DNA from: an uncultured Acidaminococcus sp.
GTDB taxonomy: Bacteria > Bacillota > Negativicutes > Acidaminococcales > Acidaminococcaceae
DNA: 40,025 bases
Assembly: GCA_900538365.1 (NCBI GenBank)
Contig: UPXT01000016.1
Location: 1 to 40,025 of the forward strand
Direction: 5' to 3'
In this document: in pieces, positions 31,647 to 39,875 of the stretch
Numbering within the stretch: position 1 is the stretch's first letter
Layout: each line of letters opens with the position of its first letter
Made by a program: the position numbers and the translations under genes
Notes under the pieces: generated by a model
The model's database searches: none
What the model was told of the DNA's origin: nothing
The model's input: only the letters and a program-made list of their open reading frames with translations

Positions 31647-31853
31647 ATGAAAGAAGGAATTCATCCTAACTATGGTGAATGCACGGTCATCTGTGGCTGT
31701 GGCAACACGTTCAAGACGGGCAGCGTAAAAAAGGAACTTCGCGTAGATGTATGCTCCAAATGCCATCCGTTCTACACGGGCAAGCAGCGTGATATGTCCG
31801 CAAGAGGCCGCATCGAAAAGTTCAACAAGAGATACGGCAAGGATTCCAAATAA
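31647..31853 (+). CDS. rpmE: 50S ribosomal protein L31, zinc-binding (C+) form
   Basis: L31 is a small protein of the large ribosomal subunit near the central protuberance. The 68-residue product has the full length and the four zinc ligands Cys16, Cys18, Cys36 and Cys39, then the conserved CHPFYTGKQRD and FNKRYG. This is the zinc-containing form, which in many bacteria serves as a zinc store and is replaced by a zinc-free paralogue when zinc is scarce; no paralogue is seen here. The ATG at 31647 follows GAGGTG about 10 bases upstream. rpmE before prfA is a conserved order. Confidence 0.97.
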   Translation: MKEGIHPNYGECTVICGCGNTFKTGSVKKELRVDVCSKCHPFYTGKQRDMSARGRIEKFNKRYGKDSK

Positions 31854-31865
31854 AAATGCGAACCG

Positions 31866-31889
31866 ACAGCAGAGCCTTGGCTCTGCTGT
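31866..31889 (+). terminator. Hairpin after rpmE, without a T-run
   Basis: ACAGCAGAGCC (31866-31876) is followed almost directly by its complement GGCTCTGCTGT (31879-31889). The downstream bases are ATTGC rather than T, so this may be an inefficient terminator or an RNA stability element between rpmE and the DUF1385 gene. Confidence 0.45.
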
Positions 31890-31913
31890 ATTGCTATACG
31901 GAGAAGAACCAAA

Positions 31914-32795
31914 ATGACGAAAAAACTCAGTGTCGGCGGCCAAGCTGTCATTGAAGGGGTCATGATGAAGGGGCCGGAAAAGATGGCCGTTGCCGTGCGG
32001 CAGGCAAATGGGGAAATTGCCGTAGATGTCAAACCGATTTCAAGTATCAGGGACCGCTATCCCATTTTTAAGAAACCGTTTCTGCGAGGCATCGTTTCTC
32101 TCGTTGAATCCCTGGTTGATGGAATGAAGGCCCTGTCCTATTCGGCCCAGATATCAGGTGAAGAAGAGGAAAAGCTGGACGATAAGGAAATGGCCCTTAC
32201 CATTACGGTGAGCGTCCTTCTTGCCGTCCTTTTATTTGTCGTTGTGCCGACCGGGGCTATGCGGCTTTTACAGGACCGCGGCGTCGGACCTGTTGCCTTG
32301 AACTTGATGGAAGGGTTCCTGCGCCTGGGCATTTTCCTTCTATATATTGGGGGCATTTCGCAGCAGAAAGATATTCAGCGGGTCTTCCAATACCATGGGG
32401 CTGAGCACAAGACCATTTATACTTATGAACACGGACTTGCTCTTGTCGTGGAGAATGTGCGTCCTTTTTCGACGCTTCATCCTCGCTGTGGGACGAACTT
32501 CCTCATGATTGTCATGCTCATCAGCATCTTCATCTTTGCCTTTTTGGGCTGGCCCAGCCTTCCCATACGGATCGTGAGCCGCATTGTGCTTATGCCTGTC
32601 GTGGCGGGGATCAGTTATGAAATCATTCGCTATGCGGGAAGCCATATTGAGCATCCCTGGGTACGCCGGGCCATCCTGCCGGGTCTGCTCCTGCAGAAAT
32701 TGACGACAAGGGAACCGGATGACAGTCAGATTGAGGTGGCCATTGCCTCCCTTAAGGCGGTCCTGCCTCCTGACGAAAGCCATGAACAAGAATAA
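31914..32795 (+). CDS. DUF1385 family membrane protein (YqhQ-like)
   Basis: The 293-residue product belongs to DUF1385, a conserved Firmicutes family of unknown function. Its marks are VGGQAVIEGVMMKGP near the N-terminus, QYHGAEHKTIYTYEHG around 160 and FSTLHPRCGTNFLMIV around 183. Several membrane spans lie between about 95 and 230, and a short soluble tail follows. Conserved His and Cys residues suggest a metal or redox site, but this is not proven. The ATG at 31914 has GGAGAAG upstream. It lies just before prfA. Confidence 0.88.
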   Translation: MTKKLSVGGQAVIEGVMMKGPEKMAVAVRQANGEIAVDVKPISSIRDRYPIFKKPFLRGIVSLVESLVDGMKALSYSAQISGEEEEKLDDKEMALTITVSVLLAVLLFVVVPTGAMRLLQDRGVGPVALNLMEGFLRLGIFLLYIGGISQQKDIQRVFQYHGAEHKTIYTYEHGLALVVENVRPFSTLHPRCGTNFLMIVMLISIFIFAFLGWPSLPIRIVSRIVLMPVVAGISYEIIRYAGSHIEHPWVRRAILPGLLLQKLTTREPDDSQIEVAIASLKAVLPPDESHEQE

Positions 32796-32809
32796 AGGAA
32801 GACAAAGCC

Positions 32810-33889
32810 ATGTTTGAACATTTGGATAAACTCCAGGCCTTGGAAGACCGCTATATTGACCTGGAAGCAAAGATCAGCGATCCTTCCGTGATCAGTGATC
32901 AAGCGCAATGGCAGAAATATACCAAGGCCCACGCAAAACTGACCGATGTGGTGGAAACCTATCGGGCCTACCAAAAATTGAAGAAGACCTATGATGACGA
33001 CCGGTCCCTCCTGGAAATGGGGGAGGGCGATGAGGAACTGGCGGCCATGGCCGAAATGGAAATGAAGGAACTGGTCCCGCAGCTGGAAGACTACGAAAAG
33101 CGGCTGACCATCCTCCTTCTTCCTAAAGACCCCAACGATGAAAAGAACATCATCATGGAAATCCGCGCCGGTGCTGGCGGGGATGAAGCGGCCCTTTTTG
33201 CCGGTGACCTTTTCCGCATGTATACCCGCTATGCCGAAACCAAGGGATGGCGCGTGGAACTCATGGACTCCAGCCCTACGGGACTTGGCGGTTTCAAGGA
33301 AGTCATCTTCATGGTGTCCGGGACCGATGTCTACAGCCACATGAAATTTGAAAGCGGCGTCCACCGCGTGCAGCGCGTTCCCGAAACAGAAGCCCAGGGA
33401 CGTATCCATACGTCGACAGCAACGGTGGCCGTCATGCCGGAAGCAGAGGAAGTGGATGTTGATATCAAGATGAGCGATATCCGCATCGATACGTACCGCG
33501 CTGGCGGTGCCGGCGGACAGTATGTCAACAAGACGGAATCAGCCGTGCGCATGACGCATATCCCCACGGGCATCGTAGCCCAGTGCCAGGATGAAAAATC
33601 CCAGGCAAAGAACCGGGAAAAGTGTCTTCGCGTCCTTCGCTCCCGCATCTACGAGGCCGCCCAGCAAGCACAGCGCGCGGCCGAGGAAAGTGAGCGCCGC
33701 AGCCAGGTTGGAACGGGGGACCGGAGTGAACGCATCCGGACCTACAACTTTCCTCAAGGACGTGTCACGGACCATCGCATTGGCCTGACGCTCCATAAAT
33801 TGACGGATGTCATGAACGGCGACTTGGATGAACTCTTGGGAGCCCTCATGACGGAAGAACAGACCAAAAAATTACAGCAGGTGAAATGA
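32810..33889 (+). CDS. prfA: Peptide chain release factor 1
   Basis: RF1 recognises UAG and UAA stop codons and triggers release of the finished chain. The 359-residue product has the GGQ catalytic loop at 235-237 (within AGGAGGQYVNK), the codon-reading domain around 130-210, and the usual helical N-terminal and C-terminal domains. The ATG at 32810 follows an AAGGAAGA ribosome site. Its stop overlaps prmC, the methyltransferase that modifies the Gln of this GGQ motif, so the enzyme and its target are made together. Confidence 0.97.
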   Translation: MFEHLDKLQALEDRYIDLEAKISDPSVISDQAQWQKYTKAHAKLTDVVETYRAYQKLKKTYDDDRSLLEMGEGDEELAAMAEMEMKELVPQLEDYEKRLTILLLPKDPNDEKNIIMEIRAGAGGDEAALFAGDLFRMYTRYAETKGWRVELMDSSPTGLGGFKEVIFMVSGTDVYSHMKFESGVHRVQRVPETEAQGRIHTSTATVAVMPEAEEVDVDIKMSDIRIDTYRAGGAGGQYVNKTESAVRMTHIPTGIVAQCQDEKSQAKNREKCLRVLRSRIYEAAQQAQRAAEESERRSQVGTGDRSERIRTYNFPQGRVTDHRIGLTLHKLTDVMNGDLDELLGALMTEEQTKKLQQVK

Positions 33890-34782
33890 TGCAGGAGATG
33901 TGGACGATCTTACGGATCCTCAATTGGACCAAGGCTTATTTTGAGGATAAGGGCATCGAGTCGCCGCGCCTTGATGCGGAACTGCTCCTTTGCGCCGTCC
34001 TTGGGATGCGGCGCATAGACCTGTATACCCATTTTGACCAGCCCTTGGAAAAACAGGAGCTGGCGGCGTATCGAGGCTACGTTATGCGCCGGGCCAAGCG
34101 GGAACCGGTGGCTTATATCCTCGGCGAGAAAGGCTTTCTCGATTATACCTTTGCCGTGACGGCGGATACGCTCATTCCCCGTCCGGAAACAGAGCTGCTT
34201 GTCGAAAAGATCCTGGCTGTGCTAGCAGACGGGCCCCTTGACATCTTGGAGCTCGGTGTGGGAAGCGGTGCCATTCTTATTTCCCTCCTGCTTAAACGTC
34301 CAGAGGCTCGAGGTCTTGGCGTCGATATTTCGGAAGGGGCTGTCGCGGTCGCGCAGAAAAACGCTGAGACCCTAGGGGTCAAGGACCGCAGTGAAATCAT
34401 CGTATCCAATCTTTTTGAAAAGGTGCCTGAAGGCCGCAAGTTTGATCTCATCGTTTCCAATCCACCCTACATCCCGAAAAAAGACCTGGCCTGCCTTTCA
34501 CCGGAAGTTCAGAAGGAACCTTTAGGCGCCCTTGACGGCGGGGAAGACGGTCTTGATTTTTACCGACGCATCGTGCGGGAAACAAGGACTTATCTTAAAG
34601 AAGATGGTCTGATTGCTTTTGAAGTGGGTATTGGTGAAGGCGCGGCAACGGCCGACCTTCTTGTTCAAAATGGCTGCGGAGCGGCCCGCGTCTTCCTTGA
34701 CTATGCAGGGATTGACCGCATGGTCCTAGCAGCAAAAGAGGGGACAACCTATGCAGACAAAATTATGGAAATTGGACAATAA
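33886..34782 (+). CDS. prmC: Release factor glutamine methyltransferase
   Basis: PrmC methylates the Gln of the GGQ motif in release factors using S-adenosylmethionine. The 298-residue product has an N-terminal helical domain (about 5-85), the AdoMet-binding motif ILELGVGSGAI, and the catalytic NPPY at 192-195. Two ATG codons (33886 and 33889) overlap the prfA stop, and either could be used. It overlaps the next gene, tsaC, by 32 bases. Confidence 0.96.
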   Translation: MMQEMWTILRILNWTKAYFEDKGIESPRLDAELLLCAVLGMRRIDLYTHFDQPLEKQELAAYRGYVMRRAKREPVAYILGEKGFLDYTFAVTADTLIPRPETELLVEKILAVLADGPLDILELGVGSGAILISLLLKRPEARGLGVDISEGAVAVAQKNAETLGVKDRSEIIVSNLFEKVPEGRKFDLIVSNPPYIPKKDLACLSPEVQKEPLGALDGGEDGLDFYRRIVRETRTYLKEDGLIAFEVGIGEGAATADLLVQNGCGAARVFLDYAGIDRMVLAAKEGTTYADKIMEIGQ

Positions 34783-35866
34783 GCGGAATCAAGCGATAGA
34801 GGAAGCCGCTGCCTTGATCCGGAAAGGGAAAGTTGTCGCTTTCCCGACGGAAACGGTCTATGGCCTTGGTGCTAATGGCCTTGATGGTGCGGCATGCCGG
34901 AAAATCTTTGCCGCTAAGGGCCGTCCGGCCGATAATCCCCTGATTCTCCATATTGCCGAAAAAGAAGATATGGAGGCGCTTACGAGCGGGCTTTCGCCTC
35001 TGGCCCAAGCCTTGATGGACGCCTTTTGGCCTGGCCCGATGACTCTCATTGTGCCGAAATCGGACAAGATCCCTGACGTTGTGACGGCGGGCCTTGATAC
35101 GGTGGCTGTGCGGTTTCCCAGTCATCCTGTCGCGCGCGGCCTGATCCGGGCAGCGGGCTGCCCCATTGCGGCGCCGTCAGCCAATAAATCAGGAAAACCG
35201 AGTCCCACAACCGCCCAGGATGTGCTCCTTGATATGGACGGCGTCATTGCTGGCGTCCTTGATGGCGGTACCTGCGACATCGGTGTCGAATCGACCATCA
35301 TTGACACAACGGGCAAGGACCCGGTGATCCTGCGTCCCGGCGGAATCACGCGGGAAATGATCAAGGCCGTCATGGGGCGCGTGGTCCTGGACCCAGGGCT
35401 TGTCAAAAAAGGGGAAACGCCCAAGGCTCCGGGCATGAAGTATCGGCACTATGCCCCGACTGCACCCATGCTTCTTGTGGAAGGACCAGAAGCTTCTTTG
35501 GGCCTCATCCGCCTTGCCATCATGGCCGAAGCCCATGGCCTTAGGACCGGTGTCATTGCCTTGAAGGAGACCGTGGACCATCTCCCCAAGGGCGGCAATT
35601 TTGTCATTCATAATGGAGGGGCCACCCTTGAAGCGTACGCCGAAACACTTTTCCACGACCTGCGCGCCTTTGACAGCGAAGGCGTGGACCTCATCCTGGG
35701 CGAAGGGGTGCGTGAGGACCAAATCGGCCTTGCCATCATGAACCGTCTGCGCAAATCGGCCGGGCATAACCTTATCTGGGCCGAAGGGGGCCTGCTTTAT
35801 CATCAAAGCGGTTCCGTTCCTGACTGTCTGGGAACCCTTGTCATGGAAGGTATGCCGGAAAGATAA
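34751..35866 (+). CDS. tsaC: Threonylcarbamoyl-AMP synthase (TsaC/Sua5/YwlC, long form)
   Basis: This enzyme makes threonylcarbamoyl-AMP for the t6A modification at position 37 of ANN-decoding tRNAs. The 371-residue product has an N-terminal YrdC/TsaC domain (about 12-200, with PTETVYGLG, KGRPADNPL and SANKSGKPSPT) and the extra C-terminal Sua5 domain (about 235-345) found in YwlC/Sua5 proteins. The ATG at 34751 lies within the end of prmC. Two terminators follow, so this closes the prfA operon. Confidence 0.95.
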   Translation: MQTKLWKLDNKRNQAIEEAAALIRKGKVVAFPTETVYGLGANGLDGAACRKIFAAKGRPADNPLILHIAEKEDMEALTSGLSPLAQALMDAFWPGPMTLIVPKSDKIPDVVTAGLDTVAVRFPSHPVARGLIRAAGCPIAAPSANKSGKPSPTTAQDVLLDMDGVIAGVLDGGTCDIGVESTIIDTTGKDPVILRPGGITREMIKAVMGRVVLDPGLVKKGETPKAPGMKYRHYAPTAPMLLVEGPEASLGLIRLAIMAEAHGLRTGVIALKETVDHLPKGGNFVIHNGGATLEAYAETLFHDLRAFDSEGVDLILGEGVREDQIGLAIMNRLRKSAGHNLIWAEGGLLYHQSGSVPDCLGTLVMEGMPER

Positions 35867-35891
35867 TGGGCCGTGGGAAAAAGTCTTGAAT

Positions 35892-35932
35892 GGTTCGTTC
35901 CAGCCCTGAAGGGTGGGCCGGACCTTTCTTTT
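35892..35932 (+). terminator. Imperfect terminator after tsaC
   Basis: GGT..CG (from 35892) pairs with CG.ACC (to 35924), with an inner CCCT/AGGG stem at 35904-35913. TTTCTTTT follows at 35925-35932. The stem has mismatches, and a better terminator lies 45 bases downstream. Confidence 0.45.
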
Positions 35933-35975
35933 CACGAGGCCTAGGCGAAGGCTCTTTGAAAACAATGAAATATGG

Positions 35976-36013
35976 CTGTGAGGGAATGGAGGGGATTTCT
36001 TCACAGTTTTTTT
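35976..36013 (+). terminator. Intrinsic terminator closing the prfA-prmC-tsaC operon
   Basis: CTGTGA (35976-35981) pairs with TCACAG (36001-36006). The stem continues inward with GGGAAT/ATTTCT, closing a seven-base loop, and T36007-36013 follows. The remaining gap to 36123 is AT-rich and must hold the rpiB promoter. A TATAAA at 36038 is a possible -10, but I cannot pair it with a good -35. Confidence 0.8.
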
Positions 36014-36123
36014 GTGTAAACTTATGCAAAAATGATGTATAAAATTAAGTAACAACAAGAAGAAGCCTTTGTGTTAAAATGAAAGGTAGAGTAATCCAAC
36101 CGTAACCAAGCAAAGGGGGAACG

Positions 36124-36564
36124 ATGATGAGAATCATTATGGGCTGCGATCACGGCGGCTTTGAACTCAAGGAAATCCTGAAGAAGGTCCTCATTGAAAA
36201 AGGCTATGAAGTGGAGGACTATGGAATCCATAAACAGGAGCGTGTCGATTATCCGGACTATGCCCAAAAGGTGGGAGAAGCTATTGCCAGCGGCAAGGGT
36301 GACCAAGGCATCCTCATCTGCGGCACGGGAATCGGTATGAGCATCGCAGCCAATAAGGTGAAGGGCGTCCGCGCTGCCCTTTGCAATGACTGCTATTCGG
36401 CTGCCAAAGCCAGACAGCACAACAATGCCAATGTGCTCTGCATGGGGGCCCGCGTCCTGGGGCCGGGCCTTGCCCAAGAAATTATGGAAGCCTATCTCAA
36501 TGCTTCCTTCCTTGGCAGCTATCATGAAGGCCGTGTGGAAAAGATGATGGCCCTTGAAAAATAA
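36124..36564 (+). CDS. rpiB: Ribose-5-phosphate isomerase B
   Basis: RpiB interconverts ribose 5-phosphate and ribulose 5-phosphate, supplying ribose for PRPP made by Prs. The 146-residue product has the RpiB/LacA features: MGCDHGGFELK at the N-terminus, DYPDYA, and ICGTGIGMSIAANK with the active-site Cys and Thr. Two start codons lie in tandem (36124 and 36127). The second is better spaced (7 bases) from AGGGGG at 36114-36119 and may be the one used. The DUF436 gene starts 14 bases after the stop, as in Bacillus (ywlF-ywlG). Confidence 0.95.
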   Translation: MMRIIMGCDHGGFELKEILKKVLIEKGYEVEDYGIHKQERVDYPDYAQKVGEAIASGKGDQGILICGTGIGMSIAANKVKGVRAALCNDCYSAAKARQHNNANVLCMGARVLGPGLAQEIMEAYLNASFLGSYHEGRVEKMMALEK

Positions 36565-36578
36565 AAGAGGTCTTGAAC

Positions 36579-37136
36579 ATGAAACTGGAAGAATTGGTGC
36601 AGGAACTGGAAGAATCCATTGAGGAACTTATTCGCAAGGGCAATGCCAAGGCAGGCAGCGTTCTTGTCATTGGCTGCTCTACGAGCGAGGTCTTGGGCAA
36701 TCGCATTGGTACAGGAGGCAGTCTCAAAGCGGCGAAAGCCTTTTTTGCCGCTGTCCATAAAGTAACCAAAAAGCATAAGATTATGCTGGCTGCCCAGTGC
36801 TGCGAGCATTTGAACCGGGCCCTTGTGGTCGAGGAAAAGACCATGGAAAAACTGGGGCTCCAAGAAGTTACGGTGCGCCCTGTTGAACACGCTGGCGGTG
36901 CTTGGGCGACGGCGGCCTATGAGGGCTTTTCCAAACCGGCGGTGGTCCTTGCCATCCGCGCCGATCTGGGGCTTGATATTGGTCAAACCTTGATTGGCAT
37001 GCACCTTAAACCCGTTGCCGTTCCTGTCCGTCTTTCGCGAAAGAGATTGGGCGAAGCCGTTCTTACGGCGGCCTTTACCCGTCCGCCCCTCATTGGTGGT
37101 GCCCGGGCCGTATATCCGGATAAGCAGCTGCGCTGA
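36579..37136 (+). CDS. DUF436 family protein (YwlG-like, TIGR01440)
   Basis: The 185-residue product belongs to a conserved Firmicutes family of unknown function. Visible features are GSVLVIGCSTSEVLGNRIGT near residue 27, LAAQCCEHLNRALVVE near residue 69 and GGAWATAA. The conserved Cys and His residues make an enzymatic role likely, but none is established. ATG 36579 has GAGG 6 bases upstream; a TTG six bases earlier is less likely. It follows rpiB as in Bacillus, but glyA, which usually follows it there, is absent and upp comes next. Confidence 0.9.
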   Translation: MKLEELVQELEESIEELIRKGNAKAGSVLVIGCSTSEVLGNRIGTGGSLKAAKAFFAAVHKVTKKHKIMLAAQCCEHLNRALVVEEKTMEKLGLQEVTVRPVEHAGGAWATAAYEGFSKPAVVLAIRADLGLDIGQTLIGMHLKPVAVPVRLSRKRLGEAVLTAAFTRPPLIGGARAVYPDKQLR

Positions 37137-37196
37137 CCCTGGTACGGTGGGCTCTATCTATCCCATAAAAGTGAACAAGATAAAGGAGAAATGAAG

Positions 37197-37823
37197 ATGC
37201 AAATCCATGTCGTTGACCATCCCTTGATTAAAGAAAAAATGACCCGTCTTCGAGATAAGAACACACAGCCCAAGGATTTCAGACAGCTCCTTGACCAAAT
37301 TGCCCAGCTGCTGCTTTTTGAAGTGACCCGTGATCTTCCTGTCCGTCATAAGAAAGTCACGACACCTCTTGCTGAAACAACGGGCTATGAACTTGCTGTA
37401 TCAGGGATTACGGTAGTACCGATCCTCCGCGCTGGTCTGGGGTTCCTCGATGCGGTCATGGACCTTGTGCCGGAAGCCAAGGTGGGGCATATTGGCCTTA
37501 CCCGCGATGAGGAAACGCTGCAGCCCATCAAATATTACTGCAAGATGCCCAAGGACAAGGATGCGGAAATCATCCTTATCGATCCCATGCTCGCTACGGG
37601 CGGCAGTGCCGAAGCTGCCATCACCATGCTCAAACAGGATGGCTACAAACATTTCCGTTTTATGTGCCTTGTGGCCGCGCCGGAAGGGGTTGCCCTTGTC
37701 AACCGCAGCCATCCGGAAGTGCCCATCTATACGGCAGCCCTTGATGACCATCTGAATGAAGATGGCTATATCGTTCCCGGTCTTGGTGATGCCGGCGACC
37801 GCGTCTTTGGTACGCTGGAGTAA
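37197..37823 (+). CDS. upp: Uracil phosphoribosyltransferase
   Basis: Upp converts uracil and PRPP to UMP in pyrimidine salvage. The product has 208 residues, the normal length, when started at ATG 37197, which is 8 bases after AAAGGAG (37182-37188). The ATG at 37191 is in frame but only 2 bases from that site. Motifs are HPLIKEKMTRLRD at the N-terminus, the PRPP-binding loop ILIDPMLATGGSAEAA, and the uracil-binding tail YIVPGLGDAGDR. The dCMP deaminase gene follows 3 bases later, making a salvage pair. Confidence 0.96.
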   Translation: MQIHVVDHPLIKEKMTRLRDKNTQPKDFRQLLDQIAQLLLFEVTRDLPVRHKKVTTPLAETTGYELAVSGITVVPILRAGLGFLDAVMDLVPEAKVGHIGLTRDEETLQPIKYYCKMPKDKDAEIILIDPMLATGGSAEAAITMLKQDGYKHFRFMCLVAAPEGVALVNRSHPEVPIYTAALDDHLNEDGYIVPGLGDAGDRVFGTLE

Positions 37824-37826
37824 CCG

Positions 37827-38288
37827 ATGAAAAGACCGGACTGGGACAGTTATTTTATGGAAATTGCTGAGGTGGTTGCCAAGCGCTCCACCTGTCTGCG
37901 CCGACAAGTGGGTGCTGTTTTGGTCAAGGACCGGCAGATCCTTGCTACGGGCTACAATGGGACGCCCAAGGGGATTGCCCATTGTGAAGAAGTGGGATGC
38001 CTTCGGGAGCAGCTCCATGTCCCCAGCGGTCAGAACCACGAACTTTGCCGAGGGATACATGCCGAACAAAATGCCGTCATCCAGGCTGCTGTAAATGGCG
38101 TATCCACCAAAGGCGCGACGCTGTACTGCACGCATCAGCCCTGCGTAGTCTGCTCCAAGATCCTCATCAACGCCGGGATCGAACGCATCGTCTATGCTCA
38201 TCCGTATCCTGACCGGTTGGCGCAGGAGATGCTTGCCAGCGATAAGCAGCTGACTTTGGAAGAATTCAAACCGAAAAAAGACGGGTAA
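37827..38288 (+). CDS. comEB: dCMP deaminase (ComEB-like)
   Basis: This zinc enzyme deaminates dCMP to dUMP, a route to dTMP. The 153-residue product has the zinc and proton-transfer residues in GIHAEQNAVIQAA and QPCVVCSKILINAGI, and the nucleotide-binding region around GYNGTPKGIAHC. The name ComEB comes from its place in the Bacillus com operon; here it lies with upp, far from comEA and comEC, which fits a purely metabolic role. The ATG at 37827 follows the upp stop by 3 bases, and a clear terminator closes the unit. Confidence 0.94.
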   Translation: MKRPDWDSYFMEIAEVVAKRSTCLRRQVGAVLVKDRQILATGYNGTPKGIAHCEEVGCLREQLHVPSGQNHELCRGIHAEQNAVIQAAVNGVSTKGATLYCTHQPCVVCSKILINAGIERIVYAHPYPDRLAQEMLASDKQLTLEEFKPKKDG

Positions 38289-38293
38289 AAGCC

Positions 38294-38324
38294 AAAAAGC
38301 GCTCCAAAAGGTGGAGCGCTTTTT
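38294..38324 (+). terminator. Intrinsic terminator after the dCMP deaminase gene
   Basis: AAAAAGCGCTCC (38294-38305) pairs with GGAGCGCTTTTT (38313-38324) around a seven-base loop, with more T downstream. Confidence 0.93.
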
Positions 38325-38330
38325 TCTTAT

Positions 38331-38760
38331 TTTGAACTTTGTAGATAACGTATAGACAGCGATAGCTTCTGGAACAATCTGCCTTCGTGATTTTTCTTGG
38401 TCCTTGGTACAACGCATCAAGCCGTAGTTAAGGGCATCGCCGATTGATTCGCAAGCCGCCTTGTGTCTTAGAAAAAGCTGCGCGCCGTTTCTTTGCAAGT
38501 GGCAGTGAGGACCCTTCGCCCGGAGTTTTGAAGGCCGCTTTTGAAGCACTAGCGGAAGGGCACCGGGGCATGTTTCCAGGCGAATCATTTCGAACACCTT
38601 CCCCCGTCAAGGGGCGGATTGGGTCCAGCGTTGCCGCTTTCTTCGAATTTTTTTGAAAGCCCGTGAGGCACGGCGCCAAACCGTCCCTTCCTTGCTTGGG
38701 AAATGATTCTTATGTTTTCGGGCGGCTTTACCGTGAATTTGTGTATCAAAGCATCTTATG
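38331..38760. other. Gene-free stretch with a coding-like minus-strand segment
   Basis: No complete gene is seen. On the minus strand a frame entering from a start at 38597 reads a protein-like segment (for example LRHKAACESIGDALNYGL and QEKSRRQIVPEAI, about 38470-38345). It has no ribosome site, runs through the terminator and continues as the antisense frame of dCMP deaminase, so it cannot be an intact gene. It may be the relic of a gene or a copy of a dispersed repeat. Confidence 0.35.
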
Positions 38761-38771
38761 ATGGGCCATGG

Positions 38772-38998
38772 CTTCATTGCCCTCCATGAATCTTAAAAAG
38801 GCAATGAAGGCGCCCTGTGCAGAAAATCGGCGCGATTTGTGAGCTAAGTAAAAAGAAGAAGGCGTAAGCGGCCAGGCGTCAGCTATCGGAAATTGTGAAA
38901 CAATCTTTTCTGCGATAGGTTAGGCCCTCATTGCGATCAAAAAATCTTTTATCAAAGAATGAGGACACGTAACTCCATCAACCCAGCCCGGTTGATGG
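38772..38998. repeat. Cluster of four consecutive inverted repeats
   Basis: CTTCATTGCC (38772-38781) / GGCAATGAAG (38800-38809). CTATCG (38883-38888) / CGATAG (38913-38918), with inner ATTGT/ACAAT (38892-38904). CCTCATT (38926-38932) / AATGAGG (38958-38964). CCATCAAC (38975-38982) / GTTGATGG (38991-38998). None has a T-run in either direction. The last may still mark the 3' end of the minus-strand gene ending at 39012. The cluster could be a structured RNA or a compound intergenic repeat. Confidence 0.5.
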
Positions 38999-39011
38999 AA
39001 TGAGTAAAAAA

Positions 39012-39875
39012 TTATAACCGTTCCAGCAGCCAATCTACATTCTCCGTATCATATTCGATCTGTTCAGACCAGCGGCGCAGGGCTTCCTCCAGATTGCCGT
39101 GAAGGGCCGTTTCCATAAAGATGAAGTCCGTGCTGCGGCGGGCATAGGCGCTGACCGCATCAAGGCCATAGGCTTCGACTTTATCGAGCTGACGGTAAAA
39201 GATAAATTGATAGATCCGGTCAAACGAAATGGGGTCATAGACCTTTTCATAAGAAGCCACTTTTTTCAGCAGGACGGGAATCATGTCCTGCAGGCGGCGG
39301 AGCTCTTCCGTCCATGCTTCATCAATGGGTTCAGTGATCATGAGATCATCCAGGATGCTTTGACATGATTTGCTGCTGAAAAGGGGGGCATAGTGGATCA
39401 GGCTTTCCGGCAGGGGAAAGCCCATGAAGTCCATGAGTTCCTTGAAGGTATAGACAAAAGCCGTGTCTTCTTCGGAAAAGGTAAGCGGCTCGTGAGGGGC
39501 TAAAAGAAGCTCGCACGAGGCTTCGCAGCAAAGTCCTGTGCCGCAGAGAATGAATTCATCGACATACGTGAAAAATCGGGGATGGACCGTGCAGATATCA
39601 CAGAGCTTATCTTCCCCCAGCGCTGTGATGACTTCGCAAAGCCCGTCCGGCCGCAGCAGGGCACAGAAGCCTTTATCCGTTAATTTGAAATGCCAGCCAT
39701 CAGGACCTTTTTCCATATGGTCCCGGAGCTTTTGGCCCAGGGGCGTCTTGAGGCCGCGGTAGTAGTCCGCTGTATCGTCATCAATATCGATTTCCCATTT
39801 CTGGCAGCATGTATGGCGGCAGGCACCGGCCTTGCAGTGGAAATCATTGAAACCTTGGGGCAGGATGGAAATCAT
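39012..39875 (-). CDS. FliB-family (flagellin lysine N-methylase-like) cysteine-rich protein
   Basis: The 287-residue product matches the FliB/YkgJ-type pattern: an N-terminal CKAGACRHTCCQKW cluster followed by EIDIDDDTADYY, then GFCALLRPDGLC and LCDICTVHPRF, with GTGLCCEASC after about 115 residues. These cysteines probably bind an iron-sulfur cluster or zinc. The founding member methylates lysines of Salmonella flagellin, but many relatives occur without flagella and their target is unknown; no flagellar gene is present here. The frame is open to ATG 39908, but that codon overlaps a TATAAT on the minus strand. ATG 39875 has GAGGTG 7 bases upstream and is preferred. Confidence 0.8.
   Translation of the reverse strand: MISILPQGFNDFHCKAGACRHTCCQKWEIDIDDDTADYYRGLKTPLGQKLRDHMEKGPDGWHFKLTDKGFCALLRPDGLCEVITALGEDKLCDICTVHPRFFTYVDEFILCGTGLCCEASCELLLAPHEPLTFSEEDTAFVYTFKELMDFMGFPLPESLIHYAPLFSSKSCQSILDDLMITEPIDEAWTEELRRLQDMIPVLLKKVASYEKVYDPISFDRIYQFIFYRQLDKVEAYGLDAVSAYARRSTDFIFMETALHGNLEEALRRWSEQIEYDTENVDWLLERL

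Noticed and set aside
37401..38597. 398-codon minus-strand open frame
   Set aside because: Most of it is antisense to upp and dCMP deaminase and it crosses a terminator. Only its first part, beyond 38331, is kept as a possible relic.
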